NCBI RefSeq assembly: GCF_021390595.1
Contig: NZ_JAJEJR010000001.1
Coordinates: 1,426,001 to 1,490,000, forward strand
Origin: Paraburkholderia sp. HP33-1
GTDB lineage: Bacteria > Pseudomonadota > Gammaproteobacteria > Burkholderiales > Burkholderiaceae
DNA length: 64,000 nt
Reading direction: 5' to 3'
Of this stretch, positions 8,436 to 16,711 are shown one piece after another; positions within the stretch are counted from its first letter, which is position 1; each line of letters begins with the position of its first letter. The position numbers were made by a program, and so were the translations under genes. The notes beneath the pieces were generated by a model that searched no databases, was not told the origin of the DNA, and saw nothing but the letters and a program-made list of their open reading frames with translations.

Positions 8436-9629
8436 CTACTTCATTGCCGCCCATTTGCCTGCCGCGTCCTGTCGCTGATAAGCCTCGAACTGGTCGTTGC
8501 GCACGATGATCGTGATGTAAACCGCGCGGCTGCGGTCGCCCTTCGGATTGAACCCGATCGTCCCCGTCAACCCCGGATAGTCGTTGACCTTGTGGAGCGC
8601 TGCGATGATCGCCGCCGGACTGGTCGATTTCGCGTCGGCAATCGCCTTGGCCGTGACGGCGACTGCATCGTATTCGTAAACGGAATACGGTCCCGGGCCC
8701 TGGCCGTAGGCCTTGGTGTAGTCGTCAACGTAGCCGTGGGCGCCCGACAGGAATTGCGCGAGCGGGGAGGTGGTGATGATCATGCCGTCGGCCGCCGGGC
8801 CTGCCGTTTTCATGAGCGTCGGGTCGTTCGTGGCATCGCCGCCCATGAGGGTCATTTTCAGGCCCAGTTGCCGTGCTTCCTTGACGATCAGTCCTGCTTC
8901 CGAGAAGTAGCCGGTGTAGTAGATGACGTCAGGCTTGAGCGACGCGACCTTGGTGAGCGTCGGCGAGTAGTCCATCTGGCCCGGCGTAATCGAGTCGGCG
9001 TATACGACGTCGACGCCATCTTTCTTGAGCGCGTCGACCGTGTTCTGGGCGAGGCCCTTCGAATAAGTCGTGTTGTCATCGATGACGGCTACGCGCTTCG
9101 CGTTGAGCGAATTCTTGATGAAGCTGGCGGCGAACGGGCCCTGTTGATCGTCGCGGCCAATGGTGCGGAACACGTTGTCGTAGCCCATTTCTGTGAGCTT
9201 CGGATTGGTCGACGCATCGAGGACATAGGGAATGCCGGCCCGATGGAACGTCGTCAGCTCCGGAAGCGCAGCGCTGGAGCAGTACCCGCCAGCCACCGCG
9301 ACGACGCCCGCGTCGACCAGTTTCTGCGCAGCCTGCACGGCTGTTTGCGCGTCACAGGCGTCGTCCTCGGGCACCAGTTCGATCTGCTTGCCGAGCACGC
9401 CGCCTGCCGCATTGATTTTTGCGGCAGCCAGCTTGGCGCCGTTGACGATATCGGTGCCGGCATTGGCGCTGCTGCCCGAAAGCGGCACGGGCACGCCGAT
9501 CTTGATGGTCTGGCTCCGCGCCGCCTGCGGGACGAGCGCCGAAAATGCCGCGAGTCCGACCACCGCGGCACTGAGGGATCGCCGCAGAACGCGCGCGGCG
9601 TCGGGCATGCCATTGTTCTGAATATTCAT
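8436..9629 (-). CDS. Periplasmic branched-chain amino acid-type substrate-binding protein
   Basis: 397 residues with a signal peptide: Arg-rich start, hydrophobic AAVVGLAAFSALV and a predicted cut after AARSQ (about residue 37-40). The mature part opens with IKIGVPVPLSGSSANAG, the standard start of HAAT (periplasmic-binding type I) receptors, followed by GAKLAAAKINAAGGVLGKQIEL and a single Cys-pair-like CDAQT/GGYCSS region as in LivJ. The ATG at 9629 has AGGAG eight to nine bases upstream; the longer frame to 9665 has none. It heads the operon and sits back to back with the D-amino-acid dehydrogenase gene, so an amino acid or related ureido/amide ligand is plausible. Confidence 0.88.
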   Translation of the reverse strand: MNIQNNGMPDAARVLRRSLSAAVVGLAAFSALVPQAARSQTIKIGVPVPLSGSSANAGTDIVNGAKLAAAKINAAGGVLGKQIELVPEDDACDAQTAVQAAQKLVDAGVVAVAGGYCSSAALPELTTFHRAGIPYVLDASTNPKLTEMGYDNVFRTIGRDDQQGPFAASFIKNSLNAKRVAVIDDNTTYSKGLAQNTVDALKKDGVDVVYADSITPGQMDYSPTLTKVASLKPDVIYYTGYFSEAGLIVKEARQLGLKMTLMGGDATNDPTLMKTAGPAADGMIITTSPLAQFLSGAHGYVDDYTKAYGQGPGPYSVYEYDAVAVTAKAIADAKSTSPAAIIAALHKVNDYPGLTGTIGFNPKGDRSRAVYITIIVRNDQFEAYQRQDAAGKWAAMK

Positions 9630-9886
9630 GTTCGTGGCTCCTGACTGTGAAGCCGACCGGACCATCCCGCGAGGCGGGTAAGCCAGCGGTCAGTTAGCGG
9701 AACATAACAACGGATCGTTACGTGTGGCGCGAGCCTGTCGTGCAGATTTCGCGCAGTGCCGGCACAAGAATGCCTTCTAAATGATAGAACTCGAAGAACG
9801 CCTGACCGTTATAGGGTATGCGCGTATAAATCCCCCGCAAAAGCGGCGACAGACTAATATTTTTTCAACAACAGCAGGGGGCGCGC

Positions 9887-11131
9887 ATGACGAGCATCGT
9901 GCTTGGCGCCGGCATCGCGGGCGTCACTACCGCGTACTACCTCGCGAAGGACGGTCGCGCCGTCACCGTGCTCGATCGCCGGCCAGGTGTTGCGCTCGAA
10001 ACCAGCTTTGCGAACGCTGGACTCGTCGCGCCGGGGCATTCGTACACGTGGGCTTCGCCGCGCGCACCGAAGATCCTGCTGAAATCGCTGTTCGTCGAAG
10101 GACAGGCGCTGCGCCTGCGCCTGAGCGCCGATCCGCACATGTGGGCCTGGTGCGCGCTATTCCTGCGCAACTGCACCGCGGCGCGCTCGCGCGAAAACAC
10201 CACGCGCAAGGTCGGGTTGTGCCGTTACGCTCAAGATCAGCTGCAGCAGGTGAGCGCAAGGGAGCAATTGCAGTACGACGGAATCCGCCGTGGCCTGCTG
10301 TATCTCTATCGTGACGCAGCATCGTTCGAACGCGGCCGCTCCAACATGTCGGTCCTCGTCGACAATGGCCTGCCGCTCGAAACGCTGGACGCCGCGCAGA
10401 CAGTCGCGCGCGAGCCGGCGCTCGGGCATGCGCGCGACACGATTGCCGGCGCGATTTACTGCCCGACTGACGAGAGCGGCGATGCGTACCAGTTCACCCG
10501 CGAACTGCAGAAAGTCTGCGAGCGGCTTGGCGTACGTTTCATGTTCGACACCCCGATCAGCCGCATCGAAGCGGCGGGCGATTCAATAACGGGTGTGCGC
10601 ACGCCAGCGGGCCTGATCGCCGGCGACGACTACGTGCTCGCGCTCGGCTCGTATTCGCCGATTCTCGCGCGCCCGCTCGGTTACCGGCTGGCCATCTATC
10701 CCGTCAAGGGCTACTCGGCAACCTTTCCTGTCGGAGGGGAGCACCGCCCTCCGCAGATCGGTGGCGTGGATGAAAACCATCTCGTTGCGTGGGCGCGCTT
10801 CGGCGCGCGGCTTCGCTTTACCGCGACGGCCGATTTTGCAGGCTATGACACACGCCACACGCCCTCTGACTTCGCGCCGATACTGCGCACGGCGCGCGAG
10901 CTGTTTCCCGACGGCGCGGACTATACGAAGCCGAGCTACTGGGCCGGGCTGCGTCCGATGACGCCTGAAGGCACCCCCCTGATCGGCCGCACGCGCCACC
11001 GCAATCTGTTTCTGAACACGGGCCACGGCCACATGGGATGGACGATGTCTTGCGGCACCGCAAAACTGCTCGCCGACATCATGGCGGGACGCACACCCGA
11101 GCTGGGCCTGACAGGGATGACGATCAAATGA
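9887..11131 (+). CDS. D-amino-acid dehydrogenase (DadA-like FAD oxidoreductase)
   Basis: 414 residues. The FAD-binding Rossmann turn is at the N-terminus (IVLGAGIAGVTTAYYLAK, then E/D-type ribose contact in VLDRRPG), followed by the DadA marker SFANAGLVAPGH and the C-terminal GLRPMTPEGTPLIGRT and NTGHGHMGWTMS. DadA oxidatively deaminates D-amino acids to 2-oxo acids, passing electrons to the membrane quinone pool. Start ATG is preceded by AGGGGGCGCGC. The stop overlaps the ATG of the next gene (ATGA), so the two are coupled. It is divergent from the ABC transporter operon, suggesting that this transporter supplies its substrate. It lacks neighbours typical of the alanine dad operon, so the substrate may differ. 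Confidence 0.88.
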   Translation: MTSIVLGAGIAGVTTAYYLAKDGRAVTVLDRRPGVALETSFANAGLVAPGHSYTWASPRAPKILLKSLFVEGQALRLRLSADPHMWAWCALFLRNCTAARSRENTTRKVGLCRYAQDQLQQVSAREQLQYDGIRRGLLYLYRDAASFERGRSNMSVLVDNGLPLETLDAAQTVAREPALGHARDTIAGAIYCPTDESGDAYQFTRELQKVCERLGVRFMFDTPISRIEAAGDSITGVRTPAGLIAGDDYVLALGSYSPILARPLGYRLAIYPVKGYSATFPVGGEHRPPQIGGVDENHLVAWARFGARLRFTATADFAGYDTRHTPSDFAPILRTARELFPDGADYTKPSYWAGLRPMTPEGTPLIGRTRHRNLFLNTGHGHMGWTMSCGTAKLLADIMAGRTPELGLTGMTIK

Positions 11132-11904
11132 GCACGACCTCACTGCAGCACGACGCCTACACGAAGCTCGATTTCACGCTCGACGACGGAATCGCGAGTC
11201 GCGCGGCGATTGGCCTCATCGTGCTGGCAACCGACCACACGATCGAACACGAATGGCGTCAACTGCTCCGGCAGGACGGTGTCGCCTTCTATGAAAGCCG
11301 CTTGCAGAACTCGCCGGATATCACACCGGCCCGGCTAGCGGAAATCGAGTCGCGCATCGCGCCCGCGGTTGGGTTGCTCTTGCCCGGCGAGCGGCTCGAC
11401 GTAGTGGCGTTCGGCTGCACGTCTGCGGCGATGGTGATCGGCGAGGAGGCGGTGTTTGCCCGCATCCGCGAGGCGCGTCCCGGGATCGCCTGTACGACGC
11501 CGATCACGGCTGCCGTCGCAGCGCTTGCCGCGCTACAGGTACGGCGCGTCGCATTGCTGACGCCGTATATCCGGTCCATCAACGACTTCATGCGCGACTA
11601 CATCGAAGCACGCGGTGTCGCCGTGACCCGCATCGCGTCGTTCGAGCACGAGGACGATAACGCGGTTGCGCGCATCGATGCCGCTTCAATACGCTCGGCG
11701 ATCGAACAGTTGGCGCGCCACGCCGATGCGGACGCGGTGTTCGTCTCCTGCACGAGCCTGCGTGTCGCTGCGTTGATTCCACAACTGGAGGCGCCCACAG
11801 GCAAGCCCGTCATATCGAGCAACTTCGCGATGGCCTGGCACGCATTACGGCTTGCTGGCGTACGCGACAGCGAGCCGCAACTCGGGCAGTTGTTTGCGCT
11901 GTAG
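11128..11904 (+). CDS. Asp/Glu racemase / maleate isomerase superfamily protein
   Basis: 258 residues. The two catalytic-cysteine strands of the superfamily are present: VVAFGCTSAAMVIG (about residues 90-105) and VFVSCTSLRVAAL (about 205-217). In maleate cis-trans isomerase and arylmalonate decarboxylase relatives, such Cys residues perform proton transfer or covalent catalysis. The length and TPITAAVAAL pattern fit the maleate isomerase/AMDase branch better than MurI. The ATG overlaps the dehydrogenase stop by ATGA. With the dehydrogenase it may convert an L-form (or other isomer) substrate for oxidation, but the true substrate is unknown. Confidence 0.8.
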   Translation: MSTTSLQHDAYTKLDFTLDDGIASRAAIGLIVLATDHTIEHEWRQLLRQDGVAFYESRLQNSPDITPARLAEIESRIAPAVGLLLPGERLDVVAFGCTSAAMVIGEEAVFARIREARPGIACTTPITAAVAALAALQVRRVALLTPYIRSINDFMRDYIEARGVAVTRIASFEHEDDNAVARIDAASIRSAIEQLARHADADAVFVSCTSLRVAALIPQLEAPTGKPVISSNFAMAWHALRLAGVRDSEPQLGQLFAL

Positions 11905-11954
11905 CAGTGAGCCGATGCTTTGGCAGGCTTGTATACAACGGAACGCCAAAAACA

Positions 11955-11989
11955 AAAAACCCCGTAAGACTTTGATCTTACGGGGTTTC
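11955..11989 (-). terminator. Rho-independent terminator after the first tRNA-Leu
   Basis: Read on the minus strand, AAACCCCGTAAGA pairs with TCTTACGGGGTTT around a six-base loop and is followed by a run of T residues (GTTTTTTGTTTTT). It lies about 35 bases beyond the tRNA 3' end. Confidence 0.85.
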
Positions 11990-12022
11990 TCGAACTACTT
12001 CGGCTTACGCCGGAACAACTTG

Positions 12023-12109
12023 TGGTGCCCAGGAGAGGACTCGAACCTCCACGGTGTTGCCACCGCTAGGACCTGAACCTAGTGCGTCTACCAATTCCGC
12101 CACCTGGGC
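12023..12109 (-). tRNA. tRNA-Leu, anticodon CAG
   Basis: 87 bases including encoded CCA. Acceptor GCCCAGG pairs with CCTGGGC, discriminator A. D-loop GGTAGACGC, anticodon stem CTAGG/CCTAG around the loop TTCAGGT (anticodon CAG), long class-II variable arm CGGTGGCAACACCG, and T-arm with GGTTCGAGTCC. Own promoter and terminator. A near-identical second copy lies just upstream at 12338. Confidence 0.97.
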
Positions 12110-12130
12110 ACGTCTTCAAGCTAGACCGCT

Positions 12131-12158
12131 ATTTTAGCAAGATGATTAAGTTTGTCAA
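12131..12158 (-). promoter_or_regulatory. Sigma70-type promoter for the first tRNA-Leu
   Basis: Minus strand: -35 TTGACA (12153-12158), 16-base spacer, -10 TAAAAT (12131-12136), placed about 20 bases before the mature tRNA start. Confidence 0.75.
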
Positions 12159-12296
12159 TCCCTGCTTCAAACAAACCTGCTTTTCTCATCCGCCCGGTTG
12201 AACGGGCAGCGATGTGATGCAATCGCTTCCGAACTACCGTCCTGCTCATCCGGAAATCGAAACACAAACAGCAATCTCGACTACCGGGTCTTACAC

Positions 12297-12330
12297 AAAA
12301 AAAGAGAGCCGCCAAAAGGCGGCTCTCTTT
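12297..12330 (-). terminator. Rho-independent terminator after the second tRNA-Leu
   Basis: Minus strand: AAAAGAGAGCCGCC, loop TTTT, GGCGGCTCTCTTTT, then TTT. A perfect long stem directly downstream of the tRNA 3' end. Confidence 0.88.
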
Positions 12331-12337
12331 TCGAATC

Positions 12338-12424
12338 TGGTGCCCAAGAGAGGACTCGAACCTCCACAGTGTTGCCACCGCTAGGACCTGAACCTAGTGC
12401 GTCTACCAATTTCGCCACCTGGGC
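12338..12424 (-). tRNA. tRNA-Leu, anticodon CAG (second copy)
   Basis: 87 bases with encoded CCA. It differs from the copy at 12023 at three positions: the D-stem base (GCGA for GCGG), the variable arm (CACTG for CACCG) and the acceptor 3' side (CTTGGGC for CCTGGGC). The last two turn Watson-Crick pairs into G-U pairs. Anticodon loop TTCAGGT is unchanged. Confidence 0.97.
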
Positions 12425-12448
12425 AGGTGATGAACAGCAAAGACCGCC

Positions 12449-12476
12449 ATTATAGCGACCGATTCCGACCTGTCAA
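12449..12476 (-). promoter_or_regulatory. Consensus sigma70 promoter for the second tRNA-Leu
   Basis: Minus strand: -35 TTGACA (12471-12476), 16-base spacer, -10 TATAAT (12449-12454). Both hexamers are exact consensus, about 25 bases before the tRNA. Confidence 0.85.
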
Positions 12477-12829
12477 GCGATTCACCAAAGCCGATCGAAC
12501 CTCGCGGTGAGCCCGCGCACCACGCTTCCGAACGACCGCCACAGGCCCGCTTGGCGCCCGACACGGGTGTTAGAATGCCTCGCAGTAGTTCGTTGGCACG
12601 GTGCACATCCGGTGTCCCGACGCGAGTGTCCAGATGCGATCAGCAATACGTGCGTCGACCTGGCGTTGAACAAGCTGGACCCCGGCAGTTTCCGTTGCAA
12701 TCGCAGTAGAGCAAGAAGCAGCAGGTGCAATGACCGAGGCAGCGCAGCCGCGCTGCAGATGCAACCGGGCGCGACTGCGCGCATTACGCAAACGCCTTCC
12801 CGGCCGGACCACATCGTCGACCGACGTCC
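12477..12829. other. Gene-free interval upstream of rnr
   Basis: About 350 bases between the tRNA promoter and the rnr start. It must hold the rnr promoter and leader, but no convincing -35/-10 pair, hairpin or conserved small frame was recognised. Confidence 0.5.
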
Positions 12830-15313
12830 ATGCAACGAGAAAAAATCATCGACAAGCCCTTGAGCAAATTTCCGTATCCGATTCCAAGCCGCGAAGAAAT
12901 CCTCGGCGTGCTGCGCACGAGTGAAACGCCGCTTGCCGCGAACGACATCGCCGAAGCCCTGTCGATCAAGCGCCAGGAGCGCGAAGGATTTTTCAAGCGT
13001 CTCGGCGCCATGGAGCGCGACGGCCAGATCCGGCTCGATCAGCGCAATCTCTATCAATTGACCCATCCGTCGAACTTCGTCGCGGGCCGCGTGCAGGGCC
13101 ATCGCGACGGCTACGGCTTCCTGGTTCGCGACGACGGCCAGGACGACCTGTTCCTGCCCAACGGCGAGATGCAGAAGGTCATGCACAACGACCGCGTGCT
13201 CGCACGCATCGTCGGTTATGACCGGCGCGGGCGGCCGGAAGGGCACATCGTCGAGGTCACGGACCGCGCGAACAAGCGCGTGATCGGCCGTCTGCTCAAC
13301 GAGAACGGCGCGCTGATCGTCGCGCCCGAAGACAAGCGCATCGGCCACGACATCCTGATCACGCAGAACACCCGCAAGGCGAAGGTCGGCCAGGTCGTGG
13401 TGGTCGAGCTGACCGATTTCCCGAGCCGTCATTCGCAGCCGCTCGGCCGCGTAGTTGAAGTGCTGGGCGATATCGACGACCCGGGCATGGAAATCGAAAT
13501 CGCGGTGCGCAAATACGGCGTGCCGCACGAGTTCAGCGAGGCCGCGCTCGCCGAGGCGGCGAAGCTGCCCGACGAAGTGCGCCCGGCCGACGTCCGCCAT
13601 CGCGTCGATCTGCGCGACGTGCCGCTCGTCACGATCGACGGCGAGGACGCGCGCGACTTCGACGACGCTGTCTATTGCGAGCCGGTGAAAGTCGGCCGCG
13701 GCGACGGCTTCCGCCTGATCGTCGCGATCGCGGACGTGTCGCACTACGTGCATCCGCAAAGCGGGCTCGACACCGACGCGATCGAGCGCAGCACGTCGGT
13801 GTATTTCCCGCGCCGCGTGATCCCGATGCTGCCGGAGAAGCTGTCGAACGGACTGTGCTCACTGAATCCGCAAGTCGACCGCTGCGTGCTCGTGTGCGAC
13901 ATGATCGTCACCGGGCGCGGCGACGTGAAGGCGTATCAGTTCTATCCGGGCGTCATGCATTCGGCCGCACGGCTTACCTACACCGAAGTCGCCGCGGTGC
14001 TGAAAAACACCAAGGGCCCGGAAGCGACCCGTCGCGCCGCGTTGTTGCCGCAGTTGCAGAATCTGTATGGCGTCTACAAGGCGCTGTTCGCGGCGCGCCA
14101 GAAGCGCGGCGCGATCGACTTCGATACGACTGAGACGTACATCGTCTGCAATGCGCAGGGCAAGATCGAACAGATCGTGCCGCGCACGCGCAACGACGCG
14201 CACAAGCTGATCGAGGAATGCATGCTGGCCGCGAACGTGTGCGCCGCGGATTTCCTCAAGCGCCACAAGCATCCGGGCCTGTTCCGCGTGCATGCGGGCC
14301 CCAGCGCGGAAAAGCTCGAGAACCTTCGCACGTTCCTGCGCGGCATGGGTTTGACGCTCGGTGGCGGCGACTCGCCGCACGCGAGCGACTACGCTGCATT
14401 GATGGCGCAGATCCGCGACCGGCCCGACGCGTCGATGCTGCAGACGATGTTGCTGCGCTCGATGCAGCAGGCGGTCTACAGCCCCGACAACATCGGCCAC
14501 TTCGGTCTCGCCTACGAGGCGTACGCGCACTTCACGAGCCCGATTCGCCGCTATCCCGATCTGCTCACGCATCGCGCGATCTACGCAATCCTGCAAGGCC
14601 GCAAGTATCAGCCGCAGCCGCCGCACGGAGTGGAGCTGAATACCGCGCTGTCGCCGCGCGCCCGCGCGATGCAACAGGCCGACGAGGAAAAGCGCGGCCC
14701 ACGTGCGCGCGCGAACAATGTGGCGATCTGGGAAGAGCTCGGGCTGCATTGCTCGGCGAACGAGCGCCGCGCGGACGAAGCATCGCGCGACGTCGAAGCG
14801 TGGCTCAAGTGCTATTTCATGCGCGACAAGCTCGGCGAGGAATATGGCGGCATGGTCAACGGCGTCACGTCGTTCGGCATTTTCGTGCAGCTCGATTCGC
14901 TGTTCATCGAAGGTCTCGTGCATGTGACCGAACTCGGCTCCGACTACTTCCAGTACGACGAGATCAGGAACGAACTGCGCGGCGAGCGCACCGGCATTCG
15001 TTACCGGCTGTCGGATCGTGTGCGCGTGCAGGTGAGCCGCGTCGATCTCGACGCGCGCAAGATCGACTTCCGCCTCGTGCGCGATACGCCGATCAAGCCG
15101 CCCGTGGCGCGCGGCATCGCGGCGGACAAGGGTGAAGGCGCCGGCGCACGCGTGCGCACGTTGCCGTCGGCGGAAAGCGGCGCGTCAGTACCGGGTCCGC
15201 GGCGCAAGAAGGCCGCGCCCGCGCAGAGCTCGGCCGTCAAGGAAGCGCGCGCGGCGAGGAAGCATGGTGTTGCGACCAAGGCGGCGTCGAAGCAGGCACG
15301 CAAGAAGCGCTGA
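12830..15313 (+). CDS. rnr: Ribonuclease R (3'-5' exoribonuclease)
   Basis: 827 residues, the usual RNase R length. It degrades structured RNA processively from the 3' end and takes part in mRNA decay, rRNA quality control and trans-translation. Domain order: N-terminal winged helix (about 20-85, ILGVLRTSETPLAANDIAEAL), cold-shock/OB domains (85-250), RNB catalytic domain with DGEDARDFDDAV near 268-279 carrying the metal-binding Asp residues, HYVHPQSGLD, the FTSPIRRYPDL motif near 566, S1 domain (about 670-750, GGMVNGVTSFGIFVQ) and a Lys/Ala-rich basic tail. The ATG at 12830 lacks a clear Shine-Dalgarno; a start a few codons later is possible. Confidence 0.96.
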   Translation: MQREKIIDKPLSKFPYPIPSREEILGVLRTSETPLAANDIAEALSIKRQEREGFFKRLGAMERDGQIRLDQRNLYQLTHPSNFVAGRVQGHRDGYGFLVRDDGQDDLFLPNGEMQKVMHNDRVLARIVGYDRRGRPEGHIVEVTDRANKRVIGRLLNENGALIVAPEDKRIGHDILITQNTRKAKVGQVVVVELTDFPSRHSQPLGRVVEVLGDIDDPGMEIEIAVRKYGVPHEFSEAALAEAAKLPDEVRPADVRHRVDLRDVPLVTIDGEDARDFDDAVYCEPVKVGRGDGFRLIVAIADVSHYVHPQSGLDTDAIERSTSVYFPRRVIPMLPEKLSNGLCSLNPQVDRCVLVCDMIVTGRGDVKAYQFYPGVMHSAARLTYTEVAAVLKNTKGPEATRRAALLPQLQNLYGVYKALFAARQKRGAIDFDTTETYIVCNAQGKIEQIVPRTRNDAHKLIEECMLAANVCAADFLKRHKHPGLFRVHAGPSAEKLENLRTFLRGMGLTLGGGDSPHASDYAALMAQIRDRPDASMLQTMLLRSMQQAVYSPDNIGHFGLAYEAYAHFTSPIRRYPDLLTHRAIYAILQGRKYQPQPPHGVELNTALSPRARAMQQADEEKRGPRARANNVAIWEELGLHCSANERRADEASRDVEAWLKCYFMRDKLGEEYGGMVNGVTSFGIFVQLDSLFIEGLVHVTELGSDYFQYDEIRNELRGERTGIRYRLSDRVRVQVSRVDLDARKIDFRLVRDTPIKPPVARGIAADKGEGAGARVRTLPSAESGASVPGPRRKKAAPAQSSAVKEARAARKHGVATKAASKQARKKR

Positions 15314-15330
15314 GGCCGTCACAGCGCCGG

Positions 15331-15376
15331 GACCGCGCGCAACGGGCACGTGAACAGGTGCCGGTTGCGCGCGGTC
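15331..15376 (+). terminator. Hairpin with short T-run downstream of rnr
   Basis: GACCGCGCGCAAC (15331-15343) pairs exactly with GTTGCGCGCGGTC (15364-15376), with a further GGCA/TGCC pairing inside, and CGTTTTATC follows. Likely terminates or attenuates transcription between rnr and rlmB. Confidence 0.7.
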
Positions 15377-15557
15377 TCGCGTTTTATCGCGGGCAGTGTG
15401 GGGCGGTTCGGCGGCGCAATGGCGCGAGCCTGAATACGTGCATGGGCGTCATGCATCGATGCTTGCAGGGCAGCGCGAACTGGCGCAAGGGTATCTGGTT
15501 TCATCTTCATCACCGTGGCGCGCGTTGAATGCGCGCCCAATCAAAGGTTGTTCAGTC

Positions 15558-16301
15558 ATGGCACGTCATAAGGTTTTATACGGTTTCCACGCAGTGACCG
15601 CGCGTATTCGGCACGATGCGTCGACGGTCGAGGATGTCTATTACGACGCGACGCGCAAGGACCGTCGTATGACGGAGTTCCTGCAGGCCGCGAAGGACGC
15701 GGGTGTGCGTCTGATCGCCGCCGACGAAACGCGTCTGTGGGGCCTTGCGCGTACCGAACGCCACCAGGGTGTGGTCGCGCGCGCGGGCGATCTGCCGCTC
15801 GCGCAGAACCTCGCCGAGCTGCTCGACGGCATCACCGGTTCACCGCTGATCCTTGTGCTCGACGGCGTGACCGATCCGCACAATCTCGGCGCCTGCCTGC
15901 GCGTCGCCGATGCGGCCGGCGCGCACGCGGTGATCGCGCCGCGCGATCGCGCGGTGGGGCTGAACGCGACCGCCGCGAAGGTCGCGAGCGGCGCCGCTGA
16001 CACCGTTCCGTACATCACGGTCACGAATCTGGCGCGCGCGCTGCGCGAGCTTAAGGACGCGGGTGTGTGGGTGGTCGGTACGGCCGGCGACGCGGAGAAG
16101 AGCGTCTACGATACGGAGCTCGACGGGCCGGTGGCGCTCGTGCTGGGCGCCGAAGGCGAGGGCATGCGGCGTCTGACGCGTGAAACCTGCGATGTCGTCA
16201 TGCACATTCCGATGGCGGGGACCGTGGAGAGTTTGAATGTGTCCGTGGCGAGCGGGGTGTGTCTGTTTGAAGCTGTGCGGCAAAGGGCAGTGAAGAAGTA
16301 G
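15558..16301 (+). CDS. rlmB: 23S rRNA (guanosine(2251)-2'-O)-methyltransferase RlmB
   Basis: 247 residues, the standard RlmB length when started at 15558. It methylates the 2'-OH of G2251 in the P-loop of 23S rRNA. The N-terminal substrate-binding domain (1-75, [14 protein letters not shown]) is followed by the SPOUT (TrmH) knot domain with motif 1 [20 protein letters not shown], motif 2 [14 protein letters not shown] and motif 3 [16 protein letters not shown] near the C-terminus; Asn and Glu of these motifs form the active site. The open frame extends 54 codons further upstream, but that extension has no similarity to the family. The rnr-rlmB pairing is common in proteobacteria. Confidence 0.96.
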   Translation: MARHKVLYGFHAVTARIRHDASTVEDVYYDATRKDRRMTEFLQAAKDAGVRLIAADETRLWGLARTERHQGVVARAGDLPLAQNLAELLDGITGSPLILVLDGVTDPHNLGACLRVADAAGAHAVIAPRDRAVGLNATAAKVASGAADTVPYITVTNLARALRELKDAGVWVVGTAGDAEKSVYDTELDGPVALVLGAEGEGMRRLTRETCDVVMHIPMAGTVESLNVSVASGVCLFEAVRQRAVKK

Positions 16302-16336
16302 ATTTTGTAGTCGCCCTTGTTGCTAGTCGATTGTTG

Positions 16337-16374
16337 GCGCCCGGAACGCAGTGGTGGTTCCGGGCGCTTTGCTT
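16337..16374 (+). terminator. Rho-independent terminator after rlmB
   Basis: GCGCCCGGAAC (16337-16347) and GTTCCGGGCGC (16357-16367) form a perfect 11-bp stem with a nine-base loop, followed by TTTGCTTT. Confidence 0.85.
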
Positions 16375-16417
16375 TGAGGGTGGTGAGTATGACTAGTGGG
16401 TTTTCATCTTCAGAAGG

Positions 16418-16711
16418 CTATGTGGTGAGGATTCTCTTTAGTTCGTCAAAAAACGTAATCGTCGTATATCCCCATAAAATTGGATCGAAGTCGTTTCCAT
16501 ACGCGTCCGAAAATTCCTGATCCAGGTCTTTGCCCGTTTCTTTCTCGAATTTGTCTATTTCGGCTAGCGTATCCTGAATTTGTGCCGGCGAACTGTCTCT
16601 CTTGAAGCAAGAGACGACTTCCTCCAGAGTGTCACCCCAAAGGTCAGAATCCTGATTAAGATAGGCTCCAAACAACACGTGGAACTGAGGGTAAAAGTTT
16701 TCGTCGATCAT
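16418..16711 (-). CDS. Putative immunity protein of the adjacent RNase A-like toxin (CdiI-like)
   Basis: 97 residues, acidic, opening with MIDENFYPQFHVLFGAYLNQD and containing DTLEEVVSCFKRD, an arrangement resembling the CdiI-type contact-dependent-inhibition immunity family (family assignment from memory). Its ATG overlaps the toxin stop codon (ATGA), which guarantees co-production. The gene is visibly AT-richer than its flanks, a common sign of horizontally acquired toxin/immunity modules. Predicted role: bind and block the C-terminal nuclease domain of the toxin, protecting the producer and its kin. An orphan gene of other function is unlikely given the coupling. Confidence 0.7.
   Translation of the reverse strand: MIDENFYPQFHVLFGAYLNQDSDLWGDTLEEVVSCFKRDSSPAQIQDTLAEIDKFEKETGKDLDQEFSDAYGNDFDPILWGYTTITFFDELKRILTT

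Noticed and set aside
12482..13759. 425-codon minus-strand frame opposite rnr
   Set aside because: It is antisense to the RNase R coding frame and has His/Asp/Arg-rich shadow composition.
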